Notes: generated by a model from the letters alone, not told the origin. Positions 8,901 to 17,430 are shown, counted from the stretch's first letter. The stretch: 61,677 nucleotides of DNA from Thermoplasmata archaeon (GCA_021801925.1 JAKABH010000004.1:1-61677); one strand, 5' to 3'. A program made the numbers and translations.

Positions 8901-10550
8901 CAGAACTGGGCGGGCGCCGCCACCGCCTACCAGCATGCGCTCGCCCTCGCCCCGGGGTCGGCGCCGACGCTGCTCCGGGCGGGGTTCGTCGCCGAGCGGC
9001 TCGAGCATCCGCACGAGGCGCTCGCCTTCTACGAGCGGGCGACGGAATGCGAGCCGCAGAACCCGCAGGCGTGGACGAGCCGCGGGCTCGCCGAGCTGGC
9101 GACCGGCCGGCCGGCCGACGCCGGAACGTCGTTCGATCGCGCCCTCGCCCTCGATTCCGACTTCGCCGCGGCGAAGGAGGGACGCAAGCTCGCCGTCGAG
9201 AAGACCCGGGACCAGCAGGTGCAGCGGTACGGGCGGGAGGCGCTCCTGCTCGAGGCCCGTCTCAACCGGCCGGTGACGAAGAACGACCTGTTCGTGACGC
9301 TCCACGTCCCGTTCGAGTTCCTGGAGCCGGTCCTGTCGGCGATCGGCCGGAGCCCGCCGATCGCCCTCGACCGCCTCTCCGCCGAGGAGGTCCGCGAGCT
9401 CGAGAACGGATCGTACCAGCTCATCGCCGCCGCGCTCGAGCGGCGCCCGCCGGGGATCGAGCACCGAGGCCTCACGCTCGCCGACGTCGCCGTCCTTTCG
9501 CCGCCGACCGCCACCCTCGAGCAGCTCCAGCGCCTCTTCGGCTATCTGCGCGCCGTGCTCGAGGCCGACCTGCGGCCGGAGAACCTGGAGCTCGCCCCCG
9601 ATGTCGAGGAGCTCGCCCGGCGGGCGCTGGTCCTCCCGGCCGCGCAGCGGACGCTCTTCCAGCTGGTGCGGACGCTGCGTGTCGGGATCTACAAGGCGCG
9701 GCTCATCAAGGTCGTCGAGGAAGCCGGCGCCACGATCCGCGCCCCCCTCCCGACGCTCGACCTCGCCGCCTACGGCCCCGAGTTCCGCGGGGGGCCCGGG
9801 GCCGCGCCTCCCGCGGGCGGCGCGAGTGCCCCCGACGACGGGGAGCGGTTCTTTGCGCCCGAGAACGTGCCGGCGACGGCCGCGGCCCGGCCGGTCCCGG
9901 GCCCGGCCCCGACCGGCCCCGGCCCGTCGGCCGCCCCCGCCGGCGTGGCGCGGTGTGTCGGCTGCGGAGGGATCGCCTCCGTCCGCCACGTCTGCGGTGC
10001 CCCCCTCTGCCAGCATTGCGCCGGCGAGTTCCCCCGCTGCCCAAAGTGCGGGGATCCGGTCGGACCGGCCTCGGTCGTACCCCTCGCCGGGGGGGCGGCC
10101 CGGCCCCCCGCCGGCGGTGCCCCGGCGCCGCCGGCGCGGGCCGTCGGGGGGGTGAAATCGTTCCTCGGCCGGGGGAAGGAGAAGGGCGGAGGGAAGGCGC
10201 CCCCGGCCCACGCCCCCGTCGCCCACGCTCCCCCCGCCCCGGCCCACGCTCCCATGGCCCACTCGCCCGCCGCCCCGGCCCCCTCACCGCCGCCCCGGAC
10301 CGGCGCTCTCCCCTCCTCCAGCGGCGGGGCAGCGTCCGCGAACCGGGCCGGCGTGCCGTCGGCGAAGCCCCCGATCCCGCCGTCGTCCGCCGGTCCGCGA
10401 CGGAACCCGCCGCCGGCCGCGGTGCCCCCGGGCGGGACCGACGCCAAGGCGCCCCGTCCCGGGGCGACGGCGGTTCCCGAGCCACCCGCTCCGCCTCCGT
10501 CGGCGCCCCGGCCCCGGCGGGAGAAGATCGACGACGAACCGCGCCTGTGA
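5901..10550 (+). CDS. Giant TPR-repeat protein with C-terminal zinc ribbon
   Basis: A 1549-residue protein. From about residue 30 to 1090 it is a nearly unbroken array of 34-residue tetratricopeptide repeats, with the A-x3-Y/L...P pattern (for example AVDYFKRGLAVEPKSPHGR), a scaffold for protein contacts. Residues about 1100-1290 form a helical region of unknown family. A treble-clef or RING-like zinc motif follows (CVGCGG...HVCGAPLCQHC...CPKCGDP, about residues 1353-1390), then a Pro/Ala-rich tail. There is no signal peptide or membrane segment, so it is probably cytoplasmic. It heads a co-oriented block with a small membrane protein, two further zinc-ribbon proteins and an SPFH-like protein, suggesting a scaffold role (inference). 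The start is supported by the TATA-like element upstream. Confidence 0.88.
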   Translation: MSSPASDGAAPSPPAARSLDDLRRGYREAASAEASPDREQYVSLLKRFLADAEARADALPPVGEEFGPMLDETAMAFYRAGLPALARRAVDLGLAADPGSVPLLHHKALVLLAQNDDLPEVVSLVDRALVASPHDRALWGTKGDALRLLERPREAVEAYLAAQQLDPDSTQYVDRALKVAPNDPTALRVKLDLARSSGGDAGALQAAEELLKGSPNDPELLGARARLLEGLGRPADALEALDAARANGFAESTDPALRIRLLFELGRDADGTVAARQLTEAAAPPSPAALAEIARRTAEKAPEVALRARERLAEAEPRNLQNLKELRALAVRLDQPEVALAACRTLLEVQPDHLEALAGVAELEAAGGRIDEAIAAYRTIGRLQPQAVAELRRGLELARREHRDAAVLEFATAILAAEPTDVAAQVELARARADSGDAAGALALYDALLAAHPGQLPYLLEKRQVLAQSRDPAQLAPVLDELFHLDPTRTDVAVERGNLYLGLAYDRPTGSDERERAARTALVAYERASGDAEAAPVAELGIARASRLVGDHDRAVRSYTAFLDRPENHSRPDVLKELGSTLLEVGRYGAALDVYLRAIRAGGDDPELRWGAVDALDHLNEGARALPILESLLKEEPENPLYLRRLGQVLLHLGRREEAMRALQRAVAGAGSDAHAYFEVAEALRAQGAYADAVDYFKRGLAVEPKSPHGRVALAETLTQTGQYTEAIQITDPLLKEDPNNVAGWKVRADAWRALGRPAEVLYSLQAILLLEPDHAPSLLEKYRLHHDAGETREAYEVLTRLLATAAPEAQDANLHLERGDLAARLGLTEEANRSYERAAEIDPTLRAEIAMRRARLRLTAGRPDLALEVLEPGAGDGPAAPPTTGLLLLRAEILTALERPSEARAVFEEVLGRDPKSPVALAGVGRTMLDEGRHAEAADYLRRALGKGPAHEPTYLLLAEAESGAGHLDRAEEALRQGTAALPKSTALWARLGEVGIARQNWAGAATAYQHALALAPGSAPTLLRAGFVAERLEHPHEALAFYERATECEPQNPQAWTSRGLAELATGRPADAGTSFDRALALDSDFAAAKEGRKLAVEKTRDQQVQRYGREALLLEARLNRPVTKNDLFVTLHVPFEFLEPVLSAIGRSPPIALDRLSAEEVRELENGSYQLIAAALERRPPGIEHRGLTLADVAVLSPPTATLEQLQRLFGYLRAVLEADLRPENLELAPDVEELARRALVLPAAQRTLFQLVRTLRVGIYKARLIKVVEEAGATIRAPLPTLDLAAYGPEFRGGPGAAPPAGGASAPDDGERFFAPENVPATAAARPVPGPAPTGPGPSAAPAGVARCVGCGGIASVRHVCGAPLCQHCAGEFPRCPKCGDPVGPASVVPLAGGAARPPAGGAPAPPARAVGGVKSFLGRGKEKGGGKAPPAHAPVAHAPPAPAHAPMAHSPAAPAPSPPPRTGALPSSSGGAASANRAGVPSAKPPIPPSSAGPRRNPPPAAVPPGGTDAKAPRPGATAVPEPPAPPPSAPRPRREKIDDEPRL

Positions 10551-10578
10551 AGCGCCCCTCCGCCCGCCCGCTCACCCT

Positions 10579-10586
10579 AATATAAG
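10579..10586 (+). promoter_or_regulatory. Strong TATA box for the membrane/SPFH cluster
   Basis: AATATAAG, one of the best TATA matches in the window, lies 28-35 nt before the ATG at 10614. It likely drives the run of four closely spaced genes to 14057. Confidence 0.6.
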
Positions 10587-10613
10587 GGGGGTTTCCTTTT
10601 CGAGCGAGGGTAG

Positions 10614-11171
10614 ATGTCGACCGCGAATTCCGGGGGCGCCGGGGCCCGTCAGGGTGCGAGCGCCTACGTCATCACGGCGCTCTTGCTGGTCGCGGCCGCG
10701 CTCCTGTTCGTCGGCATCTATCTGGCGCTGCCGGCCGGACAGCACTTCGATGCGCTGCTCTGGATCGGCGCGCTTGCCCTCGTCTTCGCGCTGGCGAGCT
10801 ACCTGCTCGGCTCCGTCTCCCGCGACCCGGCCGCCCAACGGTCGGTCGCCTACGGGTTCATGGGGATGGGGTTCGCCACGCTCTTCCTCACGGTGGGGCT
10901 CGGACCGACCTACGGCGTCGAGAGCCAGCTCGGCGAGATCGAGGGACTCATTGTCCTCCTCCTCCTGGTCGTCGTCGCGGTCGCCGGCATCGCCTGGCGG
11001 GCCCGCAGCCGCGTCCAGGACCAGGCGCGCGAGGCCGAGCAGGTCGCCTGGCGCGACCAGGCGTCCGCGCCGTCCGCCTTCTCCTACGCGGCCGCGAACG
11101 GCCCGAACGTTCCGGCCCAGGTCCAGCCTCCTTCGCCGCCGGGCGGCGCCCCGCCCCCGCGGAGTCCCTAG
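10614..11171 (+). CDS. Small four-helix membrane protein, unknown family
   Basis: A 185-residue protein with about four predicted membrane helices: YVITALLLVAAALLFVGIYL, LLWIGALALVFALASYLLG, AYGFMGMGFATLFLTVGLG and LIVLLLLVVVAVAGIAW. A cytoplasmic tail rich in Gln, Ala and Pro follows. No signal-peptide cleavage site or catalytic motif is seen. It is separated by one base from a zinc-ribbon gene and lies two genes upstream of the SPFH-like gene, so it may be the membrane anchor of that module (inference). No named family recognised. Confidence 0.78.
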   Translation: MSTANSGGAGARQGASAYVITALLLVAAALLFVGIYLALPAGQHFDALLWIGALALVFALASYLLGSVSRDPAAQRSVAYGFMGMGFATLFLTVGLGPTYGVESQLGEIEGLIVLLLLVVVAVAGIAWRARSRVQDQAREAEQVAWRDQASAPSAFSYAAANGPNVPAQVQPPSPPGGAPPPRSP

Positions 11172-11172
11172 C

Positions 11173-11853
11173 ATGGCGACCGCCCCGATGACCCCCGGCG
11201 CCCCGCCCCCCGTGAACTGCCCGAAGTGCGGCCAACCGGTCCCCCCCGGCGCTCGCTTCTGCGCCGCCTGCGGCGCGTCGCTCGCCCCGGCCACGGCGCC
11301 GGCCGCCCCCGGCGCCGCCCCGGTCGACCTCCGACAATCGGTCGACCAGAGCCGCGGCACGCTGAAGCGGCTCCAGCTGCTCGTCCCGGGGTTCCGGGCC
11401 TATCGACAGGGCGAGGACCTCCGGGCGGCCGACAGCCTGCTCCGCCGCCAGGTCGCCGACACGCTTCGTTCCGCGCGGGCGACCCTCGAGAACGCGCGCA
11501 GCGCGCTCGTCGGGGCGGGCCAGTTCGCGGCGCTCACCGACCTCGCCCCCCTGCTCGCCGACCTGCAGCGGCTCGAGGGGGAGATCCGCCACGCCGAGCA
11601 GGGCTACTCGGGGATCTCCCCGACGCTCCGCATCAATCCCCAGCAGCTCGACCGGCTCTACGAGTACGACTTCGGTTTTGCCCAGGCGGGCGATCGGCTC
11701 GCCCAGACCGTGGCGCCGCTCCCGACCGCGGCGGTGACGCCCGGGGCGCCGGGGGTGGCGACGATCGTCGCGACCGCCCGGACCGAGGTCGCCCAGCTCG
11801 AGACGGCGTTCAAGGCCCGACTCCAGGCGATCGAGGGGGTCCGGGTCGGCTGA
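11173..11853 (+). CDS. Zinc-ribbon plus helical-domain protein
   Basis: A 226-residue protein starting at the ATG at 11173, one base after the preceding stop. It opens with a zinc ribbon (CPKCGQ...FCAACGA, residues 16-33). A helical domain follows with the segment LQLLVPGFRAYRQGEDLRAA. That segment resembles, from memory, a K/R-x-PG-x2-x-Y motif of bacterial proteins encoded near SPFH genes; I could not test this. The remainder is amphipathic helix. Zinc ribbons of the same CPxCG style recur in the next two proteins, so the three may form one complex. It sits in an apparent operon from 10614 to 14057. Confidence 0.8.
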   Translation: MATAPMTPGAPPPVNCPKCGQPVPPGARFCAACGASLAPATAPAAPGAAPVDLRQSVDQSRGTLKRLQLLVPGFRAYRQGEDLRAADSLLRRQVADTLRSARATLENARSALVGAGQFAALTDLAPLLADLQRLEGEIRHAEQGYSGISPTLRINPQQLDRLYEYDFGFAQAGDRLAQTVAPLPTAAVTPGAPGVATIVATARTEVAQLETAFKARLQAIEGVRVG

Positions 11854-11870
11854 TCCCGGGGTGACGTTCC

Positions 11871-13046
11871 ATGGTGACCAACAACCCGATCCCGCCGAAG
11901 GGCGGCAGTCTGCTCGGGGCGACGACGATCAACTGGGAGGACGTCTACAAGGGACCGAACGTGATGTGGCGCGTCCCCCGGAACATCCGGTGGGGCGACA
12001 ACATCGTCGTCCGGGAGGACGAGACGGCGGTCTTCTACCGGGACGGGAAGGTGCTCGCCTACCTCGACCGTCCCGACCGGTACGCCCTCACCTCGCTCAA
12101 CGCCCGCCTGGTCGGCGGCCTGGTCCAGGCGCTCTCGGGAGTCCGGCAGGAAGCGGAGGTCTACTATCTCCAGCGCCGCATCCTGGACGGCAAGTTCGGC
12201 TCGAGCGAGCCGTACGTCTTCCGGGACCCCGACTTCGGCCTCGTGAACCTCCGGGTCTTCGGCGCCTACCGCTGGCGGGTCGGCGCGCCGGACAACTTCA
12301 TCAACCAGTTCGTCGGGACGTTCGGCGCGGCGACGACCGCCGATGTCGAGGCCCGGCTCCGGGACCAGATGGTCCTGCTCGTCTACAACGTCCTCGGCAA
12401 GATGAAGGAGCAGGGGATGCGGGTCACCGACCTGGCCTCCAACCTCTCCACGATCGAGCAGGCCGTCCTCGGCTCCGCGCCCCAGCATTTCGGTCAGTTC
12501 GGCGTCGAGCTGAACCAGCTCCAGGGGCTGTCGATCAACCTCCCCGACGAGGTCCAGAAGGCGATCAACACCCGTTCGGAGATGGGCGTCCTCGGCGTCA
12601 ACTACATGCAGTACCAGGCCGGACAGGCGCTCACCACGGCGGCGGCGAACCCGTCCGGCGGGGCCGGGGCGACCGTCGGGGCGGGGGTCGGGCTCGGCGC
12701 CGGCCTCGGGATGGGCTACGGCATGGTCGGTCAGATGCAGGGGATGTACGCCCAGGGCGGCCCCTCGACCCCGTGCAGCCGCTGCGGGGCGCTGATCCCG
12801 GCCGGCGTCCGGTTCTGCCCGTCGTGCGGTGCCCCCGTCGGAGGGGCGCCGGCGGCGGGCCCGGCCGGCGGCGGGGGCACCCCGTGCCCGAAGTGCGGCC
12901 AGGTCGCCCCGCCGGGCACCAAATTCTGTCCGAACTGCGGCGCCTCGATGGCACCGCCGCCGCCCCGGCGCTGCCCGAAGTGCAACGCCGAGGTGGCGGG
13001 CGGGGCGAAGTTCTGCCCGAACTGCGGCGCGGCGGTCCCCCCGTAG
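11871..13046 (+). CDS. SPFH-domain (YdjI/virion-core-like) protein with C-terminal zinc ribbons
   Basis: A 391-residue protein. Residues about 15-250 match the SPFH/YdjI-like layout: TTINWEDVYKGPNVMWRVP, VVREDETAVFYRDGKVL, then the long region with GTFGAATTADVEARLRDQM. A Gly/Ala-rich linker (residues 265-300) leads to three zinc ribbons: CSRCGA...CPSCGAP, CPKCGQ...CPNCGAS and CPKCNA...CPNCGAA. In Bacillus the SPFH protein YdjI works with YdjG/YdjH and PspA in membrane stress. Here it is flanked by a zinc-ribbon gene on each side and a membrane protein two genes upstream, a similar arrangement. Membrane recruitment is inferred, since no transmembrane helix is present. Confidence 0.85.
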   Translation: MVTNNPIPPKGGSLLGATTINWEDVYKGPNVMWRVPRNIRWGDNIVVREDETAVFYRDGKVLAYLDRPDRYALTSLNARLVGGLVQALSGVRQEAEVYYLQRRILDGKFGSSEPYVFRDPDFGLVNLRVFGAYRWRVGAPDNFINQFVGTFGAATTADVEARLRDQMVLLVYNVLGKMKEQGMRVTDLASNLSTIEQAVLGSAPQHFGQFGVELNQLQGLSINLPDEVQKAINTRSEMGVLGVNYMQYQAGQALTTAAANPSGGAGATVGAGVGLGAGLGMGYGMVGQMQGMYAQGGPSTPCSRCGALIPAGVRFCPSCGAPVGGAPAAGPAGGGGTPCPKCGQVAPPGTKFCPNCGASMAPPPPRRCPKCNAEVAGGAKFCPNCGAAVPP

Positions 13047-13064
13047 GGGAGCCGGGAGCCCTCC

Positions 13065-14057
13065 ATGTTCTGCCCGAAGTGCGGCACGGCGCTCCCCGAC
13101 GGCGCGGCGTTCTGCCTCCGCTGCGGCGCCCCGATCCCCGGCGCCGCGCCCGGCGGCGGCTCCCCGGGGGGCGCGTCACCGCCCGCGGCCGCCGCGGCCG
13201 GTTCGTCGCCCGCCCCGACCGGCCCCCAATCGCTGAAGTGCCCCTCGTGCGGCGGCCCGCTCCACCCCGAATTCGGGGAGATGGTCATCACCTGCGACTA
13301 CTGCGGCAGCTCGGTAACCCTCGGCGGGAACGGCTGGAAGGAGATCAACAAGCACACGATGCTGCCGCTCAAGATCGCGGACGCGGCGGCGGCGCTCGCG
13401 GTGGTGCGCGCGCACGTCGACGCCGGGTTCTTCCACCGGAAGGACTTCGAGGAGTCGAAGGTGGGCGACCCCACGCTGCGGTTCGTCCCGTTCTGGATCG
13501 TGCCGACCTCCGCGTCGACGACGTACCAGTACCAGGCGGTCGCGACGACCGTCGGCGCCACCGTCGGCACGATCGCGGCGGCGGAGCTGCTCGGCTCGGC
13601 GCTCGGCGGCGAACGGGGCGGCGGCGGGTTCGTCGCGATGCCGATCCTCGCCGGTCCGGTGGTGAACCCCACGCGGTCGGAGACGATCTCGGGCCAGTTC
13701 GAGTATCCCGTGATCGCCGTGAAGTCGATGAACGCCTACCAGCCGAAGGATTACGCCTTCGGGCTCGGCGACCGGACGTTCTTCGACAAGAAGGCGATCC
13801 CCGGCGGCACGCCGGTGCTCAACGGGGACGTCGGCGAGGACGCCGCCCAGCACGCGGCGAAGGCGTTCGTCGAACAGCTCCAGTCGGAGACGGCGCACAA
13901 GAAGCACCACATGGTCTCGAAGCTCCAGACGAGCGTCGAGCTCTCGGAGGGCGAACTCCTCCACGCGCCGGTCTGGACGTTCGTCCTCGAGCGGAAGGGC
14001 CAGCGGACGACCGTGCTGGTCGACGCCCACCAGGGACGGGTCATCCAGACGTTCTAG
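13065..14057 (+). CDS. Double zinc-ribbon protein, YdjG-like partner of the SPFH protein
   Basis: A 330-residue protein starting at ATG 13065, with CPKCGT...CLRCGAP at residues 3-25 and a second ribbon CPSCGG...ITCDYCGSS near residues 60-85. The C-terminal 230 residues form a soluble domain with a hydrophobic Gly/Ala stretch (TVGATVGTIAAAELLGSAL) and end in VDAHQGRVIQTF. The tandem-ribbon plus beta-rich domain layout resembles bacterial YdjG-type proteins encoded beside SPFH genes. It is the last gene of the 10614-14057 run; a new TATA element begins the next gene. Function is inferred from context only. Confidence 0.8.
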   Translation: MFCPKCGTALPDGAAFCLRCGAPIPGAAPGGGSPGGASPPAAAAAGSSPAPTGPQSLKCPSCGGPLHPEFGEMVITCDYCGSSVTLGGNGWKEINKHTMLPLKIADAAAALAVVRAHVDAGFFHRKDFEESKVGDPTLRFVPFWIVPTSASTTYQYQAVATTVGATVGTIAAAELLGSALGGERGGGGFVAMPILAGPVVNPTRSETISGQFEYPVIAVKSMNAYQPKDYAFGLGDRTFFDKKAIPGGTPVLNGDVGEDAAQHAAKAFVEQLQSETAHKKHHMVSKLQTSVELSEGELLHAPVWTFVLERKGQRTTVLVDAHQGRVIQTF

Positions 14058-14080
14058 GACCCCTCCGCCGGCCCGTACGG

Positions 14081-14088
14081 GTTTAAGA
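14081..14088 (+). promoter_or_regulatory. TATA-like element for the surface protein gene
   Basis: GTTTAAGA lies 25-32 nt before the ATG at 14113. This favours that ATG over the in-frame GTG at 14092, which would be too close to the element. Confidence 0.55.
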
Positions 14089-14112
14089 GCGGTGCGGCCA
14101 CTACGCGGAGGC

Positions 14113-17100
14113 ATGGGGTCCCCGACGGGGGCGGCGGCGATCGCGGTCGGGCTGCTCCTCGTGGTCGGGGCCGTGCTCGGGAGCGCCGCCGGCGTTGGGT
14201 CCGCCGCGCCGCCCACGCGCGCCGCCGCCCCGCGGGCGGCCGACCTGGGGCCGTCGAGCCTTGCCCGGGCGGAGCCCGGATCTTCCGCCCAGCCCCACCC
14301 ATACCTCGACGCGGGGCACGTGGCGCGCACGGTGTTCGTGAACTACAACGCCTCGATCCCGGGCGGCTTCGCGTCGACGGTCGCCGACTGGTACCTCGGG
14401 CCGGGCGCCTACGTCCCGTCGACCGGACGGCTCTGGCTTCCGAGCCTGGACGAACCTGTGGAGCAACCGATGCCGCCCTCGGCGCCCGCGGTGTTGTTCG
14501 ATCCGACGACCAACTCCTTCACCGGGGTCGTCCCGGCCCTCTCGAACGTCTCCGATCTCGTCTACGATCCGCAGAACGGCTTCCTCTACGCTGCCCAGCC
14601 GTTCACCGACTCCGTCGGCGTCTTCAACCCGTCGACCGGCACCTGGGCCGCGCCCCCGATCCCCGTGGGACACTACCCGTATCGGATGGTTTTGGATGCG
14701 CAGGCCGATTTGCTGTTCGTGGCGAATCTGCAGTCGGACAACATCACGGCGGTGAACACCAGTACGCAGAGCGTGTATGGGTCGGGTATCTCGCTGTTTG
14801 CCGCTCCCATTGACCTCGCCTACGACAATGCGAACAACTCGCTGTTCGTCGCCTATCTCAACAGCTCGTCGTTGTCTATCTTCAACGCCAGCACCTATGC
14901 GCTGCTGGCCGCGCCGGTCTTGCCTGGTGATGCTGGCGGAATCGCCATCGCATCTCAGGCAGATACTGTTGCGGTCTCAAGCCCCCTAAAAGGATCCCTC
15001 ACACTCCTGAACGCGAGCAGCTACCTTACGATTTTCGGATTCCTTTCTGTAGGAAAGGGTGTTGGTGCGGTAACCTCAGTCGATAGCGGCACCGAGTTCC
15101 TGCTCGCGAACAGCAGTGGATCCGACCTTCGAATCGTAAACGCTACGTCCGGCGCGGTTTCCTCCGCTTCGATAACCGTGGGACAGGGGCCGACCTCGTT
15201 CGACCGGATCGGGGGAACGACCTATGCTTGGGCGACCGGGAGCCATGTCCTAACCGCGGTCTGGTCCCTCAACGCTAGTCAGTCGACGCTTTCCCCCAGT
15301 TTGACCGCAGAGCCCACCGCGGTCGCATGGGACCCGTCGATCAACAGCACCGTTGTCGGCGATACGGATGGATCCTCCCTCTCGTTCGTCGCGGCCCAGA
15401 ACTTGACGCCGACCGCGGCCGCAATGGCGCTCCCCTCTGCCCCCGTGTCGTTGGCCCCGGTTCAGGGCAGTTCCGAACTGTTGGCGGGCCTCGTAAGGGG
15501 GTTGGCGGAAGTCAACCTCTCCACGAGATCGATCCTCAACATCTCGACCACGGGCGGCGCAGACCAGGCGGTGCTGTACGACCCGGCAACCGGGCTCGTT
15601 TGGACGCTCAACGCGGGGCAGGGCCTCTTGGCCTATCGCGTGTCGAACCTGAGCCTCGCCTTCTCGGTGGGGATCGGAGGTCTGTCGGGGATCGAGTCGA
15701 TGGCGCTCGACCCGACCACCGATCAGCTGTTCGTTCCGGTCAACGACTCCGGCGTGCCCTCGATCGCGATCGTGGACGCCGCGAACGGAACGGTCTCGAA
15801 CGGAGACGCGGCCTCCGTCCCCGGGGTGACATCGGTCGCCTTCGATCCGGCGGACAACACCGTCTACGCTCTCGGGGCGAACCTCTCCCTCCTCAACGCC
15901 ACGACCGGCCTCCCCTTGCCGCGGTCGATCCTCCTCGCGCCGCATGGGATCTCGGGGACGATCGTCTACGACTCGGCCCGGGAGGCGCTCTACGCCACCA
16001 CCTTCTCCTCCCCCGGGGAGGTGGGCACGGTGACCGCCATCGACGGGCGGTCCGTTCCGGCATCGTACAGCGGAGCGTCGACGATCCCGGTCGGGCAGAG
16101 CCCTAGCTCCTTGACGGTCGTCCCCGGTCCCGGGAACGCCACGGGCTCGGAGATATGGGTGGCGAACCTGCAGTCCGGCACGCTCTCGGTCATCGCCAAC
16201 TCGCCGCCCCGGATTCTTGGGTTCTCGGCCGCCTCCCCGGTGATCGACCTCGGCGAGCGGGCTTCCTTCACCGTGTCGGCCACGGGCGGCGCCGGCCCGT
16301 TGCGCTTTGCCTATTCCGGTCTCCCTCCGGGATGCAGCTCGGCCGATGCGCCCGTGCTCTCGTGCACTCCCTTGACGACCGGGGCGTTCAACGTGACTGT
16401 CGTGGTGACGGATTCCCTCGGTGGGAATGCCACCGCGGAGACCGCGTTCACCGTCGGGACCGCGCTGTCGGTGGTGGGAACGTTCGGGGTCCAGACGTTC
16501 CCCGTCGTCGATGTCGGCTACCCGTTCTCGATGCTGGCGGCGGGCCAGGGCGGTGTGGCCCCGTACACGTACGTTTGGTCGTTCGGGGACGGAACCAACG
16601 GGACGGGCGCGGGCTCCTCCCACCTCTACACCGCGGTCGGAGATTACGTGCTGACGGTCACGGTGACCGATTCCGTCCGGGCGACCGTCTCCGCCTCCTG
16701 GGCAGTGACGGTCGTCCCCGACCCGTCGATCGCGATCGCAAGCTCCGCCTCCACGACCGACGTCGGCGTCCCGATCTCCCTCGCGGCGGCGATCGCTGGC
16801 GGCAGCGGGTCGAACGACACCGGGTTCTGGGATTTCGGGGACGGCACCACCTCCACGGGGTTCGAGGTGACCCACGCGTGGGGGGCGCCGGGCGTGTACA
16901 ATGTCTCCGCCACCTACGTCGACGGGATGGGGGTGACCGCCCATGCCACCACGCAGGTGCGGGTCAACGCCGCACCGACCGGGGAGTTCTCCGTCAGCGG
17001 GGGCACCGTCCAGCAACCCGCGGTGCCGGGGACGGTCTTCTACTACAACGCGACGATCGTGAACGGCACGGCGCCGTTCGTCATCACCTGGAACTTCGGG

Positions 17101-17430
17101 GACGGTACGTTCGCCACCGGCCCGAGGATCCTCCACTCCTACTCCGCCGCCGGGACCTACTCGGTGAACGTCAGCATCCGAGACGCCGCAGGGGCGCTAG
17201 TGAACGGGACCCTCAGCGTGACGGTCGATTCGCCGGCGCCTCCCAGCTCCACGGGAAACGTCCCGGGTGTCGCGTTCGACCTGGGCCTCTTCCTGGGGGT
17301 CGTGCTCGGCGTGGCGACGGGCGCCGTCCTCGTCTTTGCCGCGGATCACCGCCGTCGACGGCCGCCCGCGGCTCCCCCGACGGCGACGGCGCCGCCCCCG
17401 GCGCGCCCCGCGTGGACCGAGGAGCCGTAG
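14113..17430 (+). CDS. Secreted/anchored surface protein with beta-propeller and three PKD domains
   Basis: A 1105-residue protein from the ATG at 14113. Residues 1-30 form a signal peptide (AAIAVGLLLVVGAVLGSAAG). Residues about 75-690 are YVTN/YncE-like propeller blades, with repeats such as YDNANNSLFVAYLNSSS and YDPATGLVWTLN. An Ig-like region follows (about 700-783), then three PKD domains centred on WSFGDGTNGTG, WDFGDGTTSTG and WNFGDGTFATG (about residues 822, 905 and 992). A C-terminal membrane helix (FLGVVLGVATGAVLVFAA) precedes a basic stop-transfer RRRRPP. Many N-x-S/T sequons suggest N-glycosylation. It is exported and anchored, probably part of the envelope or adhesion layer. The stretch 14690-15260 is clearly poorer in GC than the rest. 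Confidence 0.9.
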   Translation: MGSPTGAAAIAVGLLLVVGAVLGSAAGVGSAAPPTRAAAPRAADLGPSSLARAEPGSSAQPHPYLDAGHVARTVFVNYNASIPGGFASTVADWYLGPGAYVPSTGRLWLPSLDEPVEQPMPPSAPAVLFDPTTNSFTGVVPALSNVSDLVYDPQNGFLYAAQPFTDSVGVFNPSTGTWAAPPIPVGHYPYRMVLDAQADLLFVANLQSDNITAVNTSTQSVYGSGISLFAAPIDLAYDNANNSLFVAYLNSSSLSIFNASTYALLAAPVLPGDAGGIAIASQADTVAVSSPLKGSLTLLNASSYLTIFGFLSVGKGVGAVTSVDSGTEFLLANSSGSDLRIVNATSGAVSSASITVGQGPTSFDRIGGTTYAWATGSHVLTAVWSLNASQSTLSPSLTAEPTAVAWDPSINSTVVGDTDGSSLSFVAAQNLTPTAAAMALPSAPVSLAPVQGSSELLAGLVRGLAEVNLSTRSILNISTTGGADQAVLYDPATGLVWTLNAGQGLLAYRVSNLSLAFSVGIGGLSGIESMALDPTTDQLFVPVNDSGVPSIAIVDAANGTVSNGDAASVPGVTSVAFDPADNTVYALGANLSLLNATTGLPLPRSILLAPHGISGTIVYDSAREALYATTFSSPGEVGTVTAIDGRSVPASYSGASTIPVGQSPSSLTVVPGPGNATGSEIWVANLQSGTLSVIANSPPRILGFSAASPVIDLGERASFTVSATGGAGPLRFAYSGLPPGCSSADAPVLSCTPLTTGAFNVTVVVTDSLGGNATAETAFTVGTALSVVGTFGVQTFPVVDVGYPFSMLAAGQGGVAPYTYVWSFGDGTNGTGAGSSHLYTAVGDYVLTVTVTDSVRATVSASWAVTVVPDPSIAIASSASTTDVGVPISLAAAIAGGSGSNDTGFWDFGDGTTSTGFEVTHAWGAPGVYNVSATYVDGMGVTAHATTQVRVNAAPTGEFSVSGGTVQQPAVPGTVFYYNATIVNGTAPFVITWNFGDGTFATGPRILHSYSAAGTYSVNVSIRDAAGALVNGTLSVTVDSPAPPSSTGNVPGVAFDLGLFLGVVLGVATGAVLVFAADHRRRRPPAAPPTATAPPPARPAWTEEP

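Noticed and set aside
11226-11864. Arg/Pro-rich plus-strand frame inside the zinc-ribbon gene
   Set aside because: Out of frame with the zinc-ribbon and helical protein, which has clear CPxCG motifs; no independent support.
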